Assembly: GCA_030065235.1 (NCBI GenBank)
Contig: JASJDC010000002.1
Span: 892,001-956,000 of the forward strand
Origin: Alphaproteobacteria bacterium
Lineage (GTDB): Bacteria > Pseudomonadota > Alphaproteobacteria > UBA8366 > Aestuariispiraceae
Direction: 5' to 3'
DNA length: 64,000 nt
Both the position numbers and the translations under genes were made by a program. Below, one piece after another: positions 20,046-27,779 of the stretch (positions are counted from its first letter, which is position 1; the number at the start of each line of letters is the position of its first letter). The notes under the pieces were generated by a model that did not search any database, was not told the origin of the DNA, and saw nothing but the letters and a program-made list of their open reading frames with translations.

Positions 20046-21122
20046 ATGTTCTATCGTGAGGCCGGGGTCTTCAAAACAACATACAGCGACGATATGGCGC
20101 TGTTGCCGATCCCGTTGGACAAGTTTTTCGTGCTCTCGGTCATCGCCTTCATGGTGCTGGTGGTGCCCTTTATCGCCAGCGAGTATTGGCTGGAATCGAT
20201 CCTCATACCCGTGTTGATCCTCTCGCTGGCGGCGATCGGGCTCAATATCCTGACCGGCTACGCGGGCCAACTATCGCTCGGCACCGGCGCTTTCATGGCG
20301 GCCGGCGCCTATCTGGGCTACAAATTCGTCACCGCCTTTCCCGACATCAACATCGTCGTCGGCGTGCTGGTCGGCGGCCTCGCGTCCGCCATGATCGGCG
20401 CGGTCTTCGGGGCGCCGAGCCTGCGGATTAAGGGATTCTACCTGGCGGTCACGACCCTGGCCGCGCAATTCTTCCTGATCTGGCTGTTCACCAAGCAGCC
20501 CTGGTTCGTGAACTATTCGATCTCCGGCGTGCCGACGGCGCCGCCGCGCGAGATTTTCGGCTTCCTGGTGACCGGCGCCGAATCCAACGAGACGGCGCGC
20601 TATCTCTTTGTTCTCAGCTTCGTCATCGTCTTCGCCCTGATCGCGCGCAACCTGACGCGCGGCCGGATCGGTCGAAGCTGGATGGCGATCCGCGACATGG
20701 ACATCGCCGCCGAGCTGATCGGCATAAAGCCGCTGCAGACCAAACTGTCGGCCTTTGCGATCTCGTCCTTCTATTGCGGCATGGCCGGCGCGCTCTGGGC
20801 CTTCTGCTATATCAACATCGTCGAGCCGAGCGCGTTTGACATCAACCGCTCGTTTCAGATCCTATTCATGATCATCATCGGCGGTTTGGGCAGCATCCTG
20901 GGCAGTTTTCTGGGCGCCGCCTTCATCTTCACCCTGCCGATCTTCCTGAACAACGCCGCCACCGGGCTTGGGCTTGAAGTCTCGACAGCGCTGATTCGTC
21001 ATGTCGAGTTTATGATCTTCGGCGCCATGATCATCTTTTTCCTGATCGTCGAGCCGCATGGCCTGGCGCGCATGTGGTCGATCGCCAAGGAGAAATTGCG
21101 TATGTGGCCGTTCCCATACTAG
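20046..21122 (+). CDS. Liv-type ABC transporter permease (LivM-like)
   Basis: 358 residues. After a 28-residue N-terminal extension (MFYREAGVFKTTYSDDMALL) come about nine membrane segments. The LivM signatures are NILTGYAGQLSLGTGAFMAAGAY-like (about residues 67-88) and IGGLGSILGSFLGAAFIF (about 278-295). From general knowledge, N-termini of this kind occur in LivM-like subunits of ligase-associated transporters. It is the second channel subunit and is followed by a 152-base leader before the binding-protein gene. Confidence 0.92.
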   Translation: MFYREAGVFKTTYSDDMALLPIPLDKFFVLSVIAFMVLVVPFIASEYWLESILIPVLILSLAAIGLNILTGYAGQLSLGTGAFMAAGAYLGYKFVTAFPDINIVVGVLVGGLASAMIGAVFGAPSLRIKGFYLAVTTLAAQFFLIWLFTKQPWFVNYSISGVPTAPPREIFGFLVTGAESNETARYLFVLSFVIVFALIARNLTRGRIGRSWMAIRDMDIAAELIGIKPLQTKLSAFAISSFYCGMAGALWAFCYINIVEPSAFDINRSFQILFMIIIGGLGSILGSFLGAAFIFTLPIFLNNAATGLGLEVSTALIRHVEFMIFGAMIIFFLIVEPHGLARMWSIAKEKLRMWPFPY

Positions 21123-21188
21123 CGCGGGACGGTTTAAACTGCTCGCCAGGTCGGCCGGTTCATGCGTGAAGCCGGCTATGGCGTCCAA

Positions 21189-21252
21189 CCCTTCCGGACC
21201 GAAAAAACCAGGAAGGGAGCAACACCAGTCGCGGGCGCGCCTCTCCGGCGCG
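21189..21252 (+). promoter_or_regulatory. Hairpin-rich leader of the binding-protein gene
   Basis: Between the LivM-like and binding-protein genes there are two inverted repeats. CCCTTCC / GGAAGGG (21189-21195 and 21211-21217) has a 15-base loop, and CGCGCC / GGCGCG (21236-21241 and 21247-21252) has a 5-base loop. AAGGAGG at 21261-21267 then precedes the ATG at 21275. The hairpins may process or stabilise the mRNA so that the binding protein is made in excess; this is inference. Confidence 0.4.
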
Positions 21253-21274
21253 TCGAACAGAAGGAGGAAAATGT

Positions 21275-22588
21275 ATGTTCATCCGCAAACTGACTCTCGC
21301 GGCCGCCGGGGCCGTGATCGGGATCGCCGGCGTCGCGGCGACGGCCCAGGCCGATCAGCCGATCCCGTCGCTGGTCTATCGCACCGGCGCTTTCGCGCCT
21401 TCAGGCATCCCGTTGGCGAACGGCTTCGCCGACTATTTCAACATGATCAATCTGCGCGACGGCGGCGTAAACGGCGTCAAGCTGGCGGTCGAGGAATGCG
21501 ACACCGGTTATTCCAACGACCGGGGCGTCGAGTGCTACGACCGGACGAAATCGACCGGCGGCGGCGCCACGGTCTATAACCCCTGGTCGACCGGCATCAC
21601 TTATGCGCTGATCGAAAAAGCCACCGCCGACAAAATTCCGATCCTGTCGATGGGCTATGGCCGCACGAGCGCCGCCAACGGCAAGGTCTTCCCCTATGTC
21701 TTCAACTTCCCGGCGACCTATTGGAGTCAGGCGACGTCCGTCATTCAATATATAGCCGATCAGGAAGGCGGCCTGGACGCGCTGAACGGCAAGCGTTTCG
21801 CCTATATCTATCTCGACCATCCCTATGGGAAGGAGCCGATCCCGACGCTGGATGTGTTGGCGGAGAAGTTCGGCTTCACCTATGACAAATATCCTGTGCC
21901 CCCGGCCTCGATGACCGAGCAGAAGTCGATCTGGCTGCAGGTCCGCCGGACCCGGCCCGACTACGCCATCATGTGGGGCTGGGGCGCGATGAACGGTACG
22001 GCCGTTCGCGAAGCGGCCGCCATTCGCTTCCCGATGGACAAGTTCATCGGCAACTGGTGGTCCGGCGGGAATGACGCGGTGGTGCCGGCCGGCGACGGCT
22101 CGATCGGCTACAAGTCCGCCAGCTTCCACGGCGTCGGCACCGATTTCGGCGCCTATGAGGACATCAAGGCCCTGTACGAAGCGGGCGGCGGCGCCTCGGC
22201 GGACATGTCCGAGCATAACAACCCGCTTTGGGCGCGCGGTGTCGCCAATGCCGCCTATGTCGTCGAAGCGATTCGCACGGCGCAAGCCGAATATGGCGAC
22301 CGCGCGATCACGGGCGAAGAAATGCGCTGGGGCCTGGAAAACCTGGACCTGACCGATGCGCGCATCGCCGAGATGGGCCTGACCGGCTATATCACGCCGG
22401 TCAAGATCACCTGTGAAAACCATGAAGGCCAGAACCCGGCCATCCTGGTTCAGCAATGGAAAGGCGATCAGTGGGAGATCATCTCCGACTGGGTGCCGGC
22501 GATGACCGAAGTGGTTCAGCCGCTGATCGCTCAGGAGTCCGAGCAATATGCGCGGGAGAACAACATCACCCCGCGTGAATGCTCGTAA
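21275..22588 (+). CDS. Liv-type ABC transporter periplasmic substrate-binding protein
   Basis: 437 residues. A clear signal peptide ends at AATAQA before DQPIPSL (cleavage after about residue 26). The rest matches the Leu/Ile/Val-binding-protein-like (Peripla_BP_6) fold used by HAAT-family importers, with a longer than usual C-terminal half. Because ligases flank the transporter, the ligand is more likely a carboxylic acid than an amino acid, but this is not proven. The start has a strong AAGGAGG seven bases upstream, consistent with high expression. It sits between two hairpin elements. Confidence 0.92.
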   Translation: MFIRKLTLAAAGAVIGIAGVAATAQADQPIPSLVYRTGAFAPSGIPLANGFADYFNMINLRDGGVNGVKLAVEECDTGYSNDRGVECYDRTKSTGGGATVYNPWSTGITYALIEKATADKIPILSMGYGRTSAANGKVFPYVFNFPATYWSQATSVIQYIADQEGGLDALNGKRFAYIYLDHPYGKEPIPTLDVLAEKFGFTYDKYPVPPASMTEQKSIWLQVRRTRPDYAIMWGWGAMNGTAVREAAAIRFPMDKFIGNWWSGGNDAVVPAGDGSIGYKSASFHGVGTDFGAYEDIKALYEAGGGASADMSEHNNPLWARGVANAAYVVEAIRTAQAEYGDRAITGEEMRWGLENLDLTDARIAEMGLTGYITPVKITCENHEGQNPAILVQQWKGDQWEIISDWVPAMTEVVQPLIAQESEQYARENNITPRECS

Positions 22589-22601
22589 CAATCCGGTGCT
22601 C

Positions 22602-22643
22602 TCGGCGCCGCCTCATCCAGGGCGGCGCCGACGCGCTCTTTTT
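22602..22643 (+). terminator. Intra-operon hairpin with T tract after the binding-protein gene
   Basis: A perfect 11-bp stem, TCGGCGCCGCC (22602-22612) with GGCGGCGCCGA (22621-22631), has an 8-base loop. It is followed seven bases later by TTTTT (22639-22643). This looks like a partial rho-independent terminator or mRNA-stabilising element. It would make the binding protein more abundant than the downstream LivF-like ATPase. Confidence 0.6.
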
Positions 22644-22668
22644 CCAATAACGCCGAAGGAACGTTCCA

Positions 22669-23508
22669 ATGGCCGAGGCCATGTCCGATACTGACCCCGC
22701 GCCCGATGCAGCAAAGTCGCTGCTCGATGTGAACAATATCGAGGTGATCTACGACCACGTGATCTTGGTTCTCAAAGGCGTTTCTCTGAGCGTGCCGGAA
22801 GGCGGCATTGTTGCGCTTTTGGGCGGCAATGGGGCCGGTAAGACGACGACGCTGAAATCGATCTCCAATCTGTTGAAGGCGGAGCGCGGCGAGGTCACCA
22901 AGGGCGCGATCACGATGGAGGGCCGCCGGCTCGACACGCTGACCGCCAATGACGTGGTCAAGATGGGCTGCGTCCAGGTCATGGAAGGCCGCCACTGTTT
23001 CGAACATCTGACCATCGAAGAGAATTTGCTGACCGGCGCCTACACGCGCGGCGGCGACCGGGGCGTCAAAGACGATCTGGAGCTTGTTTATGAATATTTC
23101 CCGCGGCTGAAAGAGCGCCGCAAGAGCTTGGCCGGCTACACGTCGGGCGGCGAGCAGCAAATGTGCGCGATCGGTCGGGCCCTGATGGCCAAGCCGAAGA
23201 TCATCCTGTTGGACGAACCGTCGATGGGTCTGGCGCCGCAGCTCGTCGAGCAGATTTTCGAGATTGTCAAAAGGCTGAACAGCCAGGAGGGCGTGACCTT
23301 CCTGCTCGCCGAGCAGAATACGACCGTCGCTCTGCGCTACGCCAAATACGGCTATATCCTGGAGAATGGCCGGGTCGTGCTCGACGGCAGCGCCGAGTCG
23401 CTGCTGAGCAACGAGGACGTGAAAGAATTCTATCTCGGCCTCTCGACTGAGGGCAAAAAGAGCTTCCGCGACGTGAAGCATTACAAACGCCGCAAACGCT
23501 GGCTCTAG
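22669..23508 (+). CDS. Liv-type ABC transporter ATP-binding protein (LivF-like)
   Basis: 279 residues. Walker A GGNGAGKTT (about residues 54-62), signature YTSGGEQQMCAIGRAL (about 157-172) and Walker B IILLDEPSMGLAPQL are all intact. The LAEQNTTVALRYAKYGYILENGR stretch is typical of LivF subunits. It carries an extra charged tail (EGKKSFRDVKHYKRRKRW) often seen in the ligase-associated subset. It completes the importer of two ATPases, two permeases and one binding protein. Confidence 0.92.
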   Translation: MAEAMSDTDPAPDAAKSLLDVNNIEVIYDHVILVLKGVSLSVPEGGIVALLGGNGAGKTTTLKSISNLLKAERGEVTKGAITMEGRRLDTLTANDVVKMGCVQVMEGRHCFEHLTIEENLLTGAYTRGGDRGVKDDLELVYEYFPRLKERRKSLAGYTSGGEQQMCAIGRALMAKPKIILLDEPSMGLAPQLVEQIFEIVKRLNSQEGVTFLLAEQNTTVALRYAKYGYILENGRVVLDGSAESLLSNEDVKEFYLGLSTEGKKSFRDVKHYKRRKRWL

Positions 23509-23551
23509 CGACGGCTTGGGCCGCGCCCGCCCGATTCAAGGAAACGCGACT

Positions 23552-24802
23552 GTGTCGACCGGCCAATCCGACTTCTACGACGCTTTGGAAACGCGCAGCG
23601 CGGACCAGCGCGCCGCCGATCTGGCGACCGTACTGCCGGCGCAGATCGCCCACGCCAAGGCGAATACCGACTATTACGGCCGCGTCTTGGCCGAGGTCGA
23701 TCCCGCCGCGATCTCCAGCCCTGAGGCGCTTGCTGCGCTACCGGTGACGCGCAAATCCGACCTGATGGCGGAGCAGGCCGCCGCCCCGCCCTTCGGCGGC
23801 ATGACGGCGACCGCCCCTCGCGATCTGCTGCGGCTTTATCTCTCGCCCGGCCCGATCGCCGATCCGGAGGGGCGCGGCCGGGATTGGTGGCGCATGGCGC
23901 GCGCGGTCTTTGCGGCGGGCTTCCGGCAGGGTGACATCGCCCACAATTGTTTCAGCTATCACCACACCCCGGCCGGCGCGATGTTCGAAACCGCCGCCCA
24001 GGCGATCGGCTGCGCGGTCTATCCCGGCGGCGTCGGCGCCACCGAGCAACAGGTGGAAGCGATCGCTGCTTTCGGCGCCGACGGCTATATCGGCACGCCC
24101 GATTTTCTGGGCAAAATTCTCGAGCGCGCAGACGAGAGGGCGGTCGCGCTGCCGACCCTGAAAAAGGCGTTGGTCAGCGGCGGCGCGCTCTTTCCGGCGA
24201 TGCGCGAGGCCTATGCGGCGCGCGAGATCGCGACTTTGCAGTGTTACGGCACCGCGGATTTGGGCCTGGTCGCCTATGAGTCGCCGGCCTTGGAAGGCAT
24301 GATCGTCGAAGAGAAGGTGATCGTCGAGATTCTACGCCCGGGAACCGGCGATCCGGTCCCGGACGGCGAGGTCGGCGAGGTGACCGTCACCAGCTTCAAC
24401 GCCGACTATCCGCTGGTCCGCTTCGCCACCGGCGATCTCAGCGCCATCCTGCCGGGCGAGAGCCCGTGCGGCCGAACCAACAACCGGATCAAGGGCTGGA
24501 TGGGCCGCGCCGATCAGCGCACCAAGGTCAAAGGCATGTTCGTCGACCCGGCGCAAATCGACCGGGTGGTCAAATCCGACCCGCGAATCTTGAAGGCGCG
24601 GGCCGAAATCGTCCTGATCGAGCAGTCCGACGTCATGGTCGTTAAGATCGAAACAAGCGACTGCAGCCCCGATTTCGTCGATCAATTGGCCGACAGTGTG
24701 CGTCGGGAATGCAAGCTCAGCGGCAAGATCGAACTGGTTGCGCCGGGCTCTCTTCCGAACGACGGCAAGGTCATCGACGACCAGCGACAATATGAGGTCT
24801 GA
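23552..24802 (+). CDS. Phenylacetate-CoA ligase-like (PaaK family) protein with atypical P-loop
   Basis: 416 residues from a GTG at 23552 with AAGGA upstream. Overall similarity is to PaaK-type adenylate-forming ligases: RQGDIAHNCFSYHHTPAGAM (about residues 127-146), the CYGTADLGLVAYE segment (about 231-243), RFATGDLSAIL, and the C-terminal SLPNDGKVIDDQR holding the expected catalytic lysine. However, the ATP phosphate-binding loop, normally SSGTTGKP, reads YLSPGPIADPEG. Catalysis of acyl adenylation is therefore uncertain. It is the last gene of the ABC operon and may act as a ligase with a modified loop, a CoA transferase-like helper or a regulator. Confidence 0.75.
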   Translation: MSTGQSDFYDALETRSADQRAADLATVLPAQIAHAKANTDYYGRVLAEVDPAAISSPEALAALPVTRKSDLMAEQAAAPPFGGMTATAPRDLLRLYLSPGPIADPEGRGRDWWRMARAVFAAGFRQGDIAHNCFSYHHTPAGAMFETAAQAIGCAVYPGGVGATEQQVEAIAAFGADGYIGTPDFLGKILERADERAVALPTLKKALVSGGALFPAMREAYAAREIATLQCYGTADLGLVAYESPALEGMIVEEKVIVEILRPGTGDPVPDGEVGEVTVTSFNADYPLVRFATGDLSAILPGESPCGRTNNRIKGWMGRADQRTKVKGMFVDPAQIDRVVKSDPRILKARAEIVLIEQSDVMVVKIETSDCSPDFVDQLADSVRRECKLSGKIELVAPGSLPNDGKVIDDQRQYEV

Positions 24803-24868
24803 GCCGGCCCGGCGCGTTCCGGACGGCGTATCGGCGCCGTTAGGGGCGTGGCCGACGGCGTTCGTCCG

Positions 24869-25651
24869 TCATTGGGCGATGGGGCATTCGACGGGAATCG
24901 CATCGGGGCCGGGCTTGAAGACGCCGTGTCGATTGAGTTTGACGCCGTAGAATAGGCTCTTGCCTTGGATTCGGTTCGAGCCTTCCCGGGCAAGGTCGAG
25001 TTCGAGGGCGCCCGATACGTCACGCAGGATTTGCATTTTCTGCTCGACCGAGACCTGTTCCTCCAACACCACCTCATAGATCATGTCCGTCTGAAGCACC
25101 GACTGGCTTTGGCAGACCAGGCCGCCCGCGCCCAGGTTGATGCTGACCGCTGCGGCGCAATTGTTGACGAGCAGATCGTTGCGGAGAGAAAACAGCGCTT
25201 CGTCCGACATTGTCAGGATCTTCGTGTTTTCGAGCCGCACCGTAATGCTCTTGATAGCGCCGAGATTGAGGCCGTTGCTCGAGGCGGCTTGAAGTTTCTG
25301 GGCCAGTTCCGCCTTAACGTCGAAACTGCCGCTCAAACGTTCTTCGAACTCCTGGTCGTGCGTTCGCGATTCCCGGCGACGCGCGCTCAACAACGCCTGA
25401 TCGATCTCGCAGGTCGGCAAGAGTCGGATCGAGCCGTCTTCAAAGGCTTCAACTGTGTTGAGCGTCCCTGGGCCATGAAATTCCGACGGCGGCACCAATT
25501 CCAGATAACCGTCCTCCGCCAGAATATCCTTGAGGGTCGTTTCAGACCGGTGAAACCAAACCATAAACGCGCCGGCGACAACCGCGGCGCCGGCGATGAA
25601 CGACAGAACCCGCTTTACGTATAAGCGTTTCTCGCCGCCTTCCGCAGTCAT
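24869..25651 (-). CDS. Hypothetical membrane-anchored protein
   Basis: 260 residues, family not recognised. A short basic N-terminus is followed by a single membrane segment (about residues 14-32, VLSFIAGAAVVAGAFMVWF), then a soluble and probably periplasmic domain of about 225 residues. That domain has a SARRRESRTHDQEFEERL helical stretch, alternating hydrophobic strands such as AIKSITVRLENTKIL, and four cysteines (two in the stretch NNCAAAVSINLGAGGLVCQ). It converges with the ABC operon. A tiny cysteine-rich exported peptide gene lies 37 bases upstream on the same strand, so the two may be coexpressed. Confidence 0.65.
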   Translation of the reverse strand: MTAEGGEKRLYVKRVLSFIAGAAVVAGAFMVWFHRSETTLKDILAEDGYLELVPPSEFHGPGTLNTVEAFEDGSIRLLPTCEIDQALLSARRRESRTHDQEFEERLSGSFDVKAELAQKLQAASSNGLNLGAIKSITVRLENTKILTMSDEALFSLRNDLLVNNCAAAVSINLGAGGLVCQSQSVLQTDMIYEVVLEEQVSVEQKMQILRDVSGALELDLAREGSNRIQGKSLFYGVKLNRHGVFKPGPDAIPVECPIAQ

Positions 25652-25688
25652 AACGGGCGCCCCGGCTTACGGACCCAAGCGAGCGCCG

Positions 25689-25820
25689 CTAGGGCTTTGG
25701 GCAGCAAAACTGACTGTTTTGCCCGCATGGCTGATAGCCGCTTGGACAGGCGAGCGCCGGCGCGGCCAACAGCGCAGCGCCGAGTGTCACAACTGCCACA
25801 CAGATTCGCCTAATTCTCAT
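25689..25820 (-). CDS. Cysteine-rich exported micropeptide (unrecognised)
   Basis: 43 residues from ATG 25820, with GGGGGG four bases upstream. A textbook signal peptide (MRIRRICVAVVTLGAALLA, cleavage likely after PALA) leaves a mature chain of about 19 residues holding four cysteines, in the pattern C-x6-C-x6-CC. The A-L-A-C context lacks a leucine at -3, so it is probably not a lipoprotein. The spacing could allow two disulfide bonds. It sits 37 bases upstream of the hypothetical membrane protein gene on the same strand. The function is unknown and the gene is too short for automated callers. Confidence 0.5.
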   Translation of the reverse strand: MRIRRICVAVVTLGAALLAAPALACPSGYQPCGQNSQFCCPKP

Positions 25821-26286
25821 GATGCCCCCCCAAAGCGGCAAACTAGAACCAATCACGAATTCCGTTCGCATTACCCCAATACCAACATAAAGCGCCGTTA
25901 AGATCAATGATCAATTGCTAATAATCGAACGATCTTCGGGCGGTTTGTCGATGCGTGTGTCCCTATACCGCTTTGATATCACATCAAAAAAACGGCTTGC
26001 CTGTTATGGGCGTGAACGCCTACCGGCCAATCCGAAATCGGTCACAAAATTGCCTCAATTTATCCCGTGTAAACCCACAATTCCCACCCCATATCTCAAG
26101 CGCTGAGACCTCCCCTCTCAACGGGGCCCTATCCCCGACATTCAAGGGCTCCGTGGCGGTTCTGACCAAACCGTCGCAAATACAGACGGCCGCCGATTGA
26201 TCCCCCTTTCCGGCGGCCGTCGCCTTTTCGGGGTGTCGTTTCTGTCTGTTCTTTCTAACCGCAGCGAAACCCGGTCTAATGCCGAT
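25821..26286. other. Non-coding, AT-richer spacer before ccmA
   Basis: About 470 bases with no convincing gene; short open frames here lack ribosome sites and family similarity. The left half is distinctly AT-richer than its surroundings and includes TAATAAT near 25920. The right end contains a strong inverted repeat (26185-26221). The promoter for the ccm operon must lie in the right part, but I cannot place it. Confidence 0.4.
26185..26221 (+). terminator. Inverted repeat with short T tract, possible terminator of an unannotated transcript
   Basis: GACGGCCGCCG (26185-26195) and CGGCGGCCGTC (26211-26221) form a perfect 11-bp stem with a 15-base loop, followed by GCCTTTTC. There is no plus-strand gene upstream for it to terminate, so it may end a small RNA or act in the ccmA leader. 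Confidence 0.4.
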
Positions 26287-26943
26287 ATGCGGTTTTGGGG
26301 CGAGGAATTGGCGTGTTTTCGCGGCGGCAGGCTGGTGTTTGACCGCCTGTCTTTCTCCGTCGCCGGCGGTGAGGCCTTGCTGCTGACAGGCCCGAACGGC
26401 AGCGGCAAATCCTCGCTTTTGCGCCTCATGGCCGGGCTGATCGAGCCCTTGTCCGGCGCCCTTCACCGAGATGACGCGCCGATCGCCGACGACCCGGCCG
26501 ATCATCGCGCCGCGACCTACTATCTCGCCCATGCCGAAGCGATCAAGGCGCCGCTGACCGTCAGTGAGGATATCGCCTTCTGGGCCGCCATGAATGGCGG
26601 GGCCGGCGACGACGAGTCGATCCGGGCGGCGGTCGCGGCGATCGGCCTGTCGGCGCAGAGCGCAATTCCGGGCCGGTATCTCTCCGCCGGTCAGAAGCGG
26701 CGAACGGCGCTGGCGCGACTGGCGACGGCGCGCGCCGATCTCTGGCTGTTGGACGAACCGTCGGTCGGCTTGGACACGGCCTCGATCGACCGGCTGCGCG
26801 CCCTGATCGCCGAGCACCGCGCCAAGGGCGGCGCGGTGGTGGCGGCGACCCATGTCGATCTCGGCCTGGACGGCGCCGGGAGGCTCGACCTCGACGCCTT
26901 CGCCGTCGCCCCGGACGCGCTTGTAGGCGAGGACGCCGCATGA
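26287..26943 (+). CDS. ccmA: Haem exporter / cytochrome c maturation ATPase CcmA
   Basis: 218 residues from ATG 26287. A short ABC ATPase with Walker A TGPNGSGKSS (about residues 36-45), signature LSAGQKRRTALARL (about 132-145) and Walker B LWLLDEPSVGLD. It starts the cytochrome c System I operon and drives release of holo-CcmE in complex with CcmB, CcmC and CcmD. The frame is open 30 codons upstream, but the family begins here. Its stop overlaps the ccmB start (ATGA at 26940). Confidence 0.95.
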   Translation: MRFWGEELACFRGGRLVFDRLSFSVAGGEALLLTGPNGSGKSSLLRLMAGLIEPLSGALHRDDAPIADDPADHRAATYYLAHAEAIKAPLTVSEDIAFWAAMNGGAGDDESIRAAVAAIGLSAQSAIPGRYLSAGQKRRTALARLATARADLWLLDEPSVGLDTASIDRLRALIAEHRAKGGAVVAATHVDLGLDGAGRLDLDAFAVAPDALVGEDAA

Positions 26944-27608
26944 TCCGCGCGATGCGGGCGGTTTTCATGCGCGATCTGCGTCTGGTCTTTCGCCAGGGCG
27001 CCGATCTGGCGCTGGCCTTGGCCTTTTTCCTGATCGCCGCCAGCCTGTTCCCGCTCGGCGTCGGGCCGTCGCCAGAGACGCTCGCGATCGTCGCATCGGG
27101 CGTCGTCTGGGTCCTATCGCTGCTGTCGGTGATGCTGTCGCTGGATCGCTTATTTCAGTCCGACTACGACGACGGGGCGCTGGAATTGATGGCGATGACG
27201 GCGACGCCGATGGCGTTGCTGGTGTTGGCCAAGGCGTCGGCGCATTGGGTGACGACCGGCTTGCCGCTGACCCTGCTGGCGCCGGTGATCGCGATGATGC
27301 TGAACCTGCCGGCCGATGGGCTTCTGGCGCTGGTCTTGGGGTTGCTTTTGGGCACGCCGGCGATGAGCCTGATCGGCGCCATCGGCGCGGCTCTGGTGCT
27401 GGGCGCGCGGCGCGCCAGCCTGCTGACCGCGCTGCTGGTTTTGCCGCTTTATATTCCGGTCCTGATTTTCGGCGTCTCAGCGGTGGACGCGGCTGTAGCG
27501 GGGCTGCCCTGGCGTCCCTATATGCTGATCCTGGCGGCGATCAGCATGGCGTCCATCCCGTTGGCCCCTTGGGCGGCCGGCGCTGCGGTGCGCTCGGCGT
27601 TCCAATGA
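26940..27608 (+). CDS. ccmB: Cytochrome c maturation permease CcmB
   Basis: 222 residues with six predicted membrane segments and the usual CcmB length. The early MRDLRLVFRQGADLALALAF-like stretch and the central LLLGTPAMSLIGAIGAAL match the family. It is the membrane partner of CcmA and is translationally coupled to it by a 4-base overlap. A 171-base gap with no gene separates it from ccmC. Confidence 0.95.
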   Translation: MIRAMRAVFMRDLRLVFRQGADLALALAFFLIAASLFPLGVGPSPETLAIVASGVVWVLSLLSVMLSLDRLFQSDYDDGALELMAMTATPMALLVLAKASAHWVTTGLPLTLLAPVIAMMLNLPADGLLALVLGLLLGTPAMSLIGAIGAALVLGARRASLLTALLVLPLYIPVLIFGVSAVDAAVAGLPWRPYMLILAAISMASIPLAPWAAGAAVRSAFQ

Positions 27609-27779
27609 TCGGCGCTTGAATCTAACGCCGCCCCCGCCGATAACCCTTGAATTTCTAAGGGGTATTTCGGGCGAATGGATGGTCGCATCGTGCCGGAACT
27701 GGTTGAATTTGTTGCCCGGTTTCCGCATGTTGGATCTGTCCGGCATGTGGCCGGATCGTGACGATGAGCAACGCTGACC

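Noticed and set aside
21123-21274. Possible signal recognition particle RNA (GGAAGGGAGCAACACC stretch)
   Set aside because: The conserved GGTCAGG / GGAAG pairing and the asymmetric loop of the SRP RNA are missing. The stretch is better explained as a leader with hairpins and a ribosome-binding site.
23552-24802. A normal phenylacetate-CoA ligase (paaK)
   Set aside because: No phenylacetate catabolic genes are nearby and the ATP loop is not canonical, so the symbol paaK was not assigned.
25955-26200. Open frame of about 81 codons in the spacer before ccmA
   Set aside because: GTG start without a ribosome site, no similarity, odd composition. Kept only as part of the candidate transcript finding.
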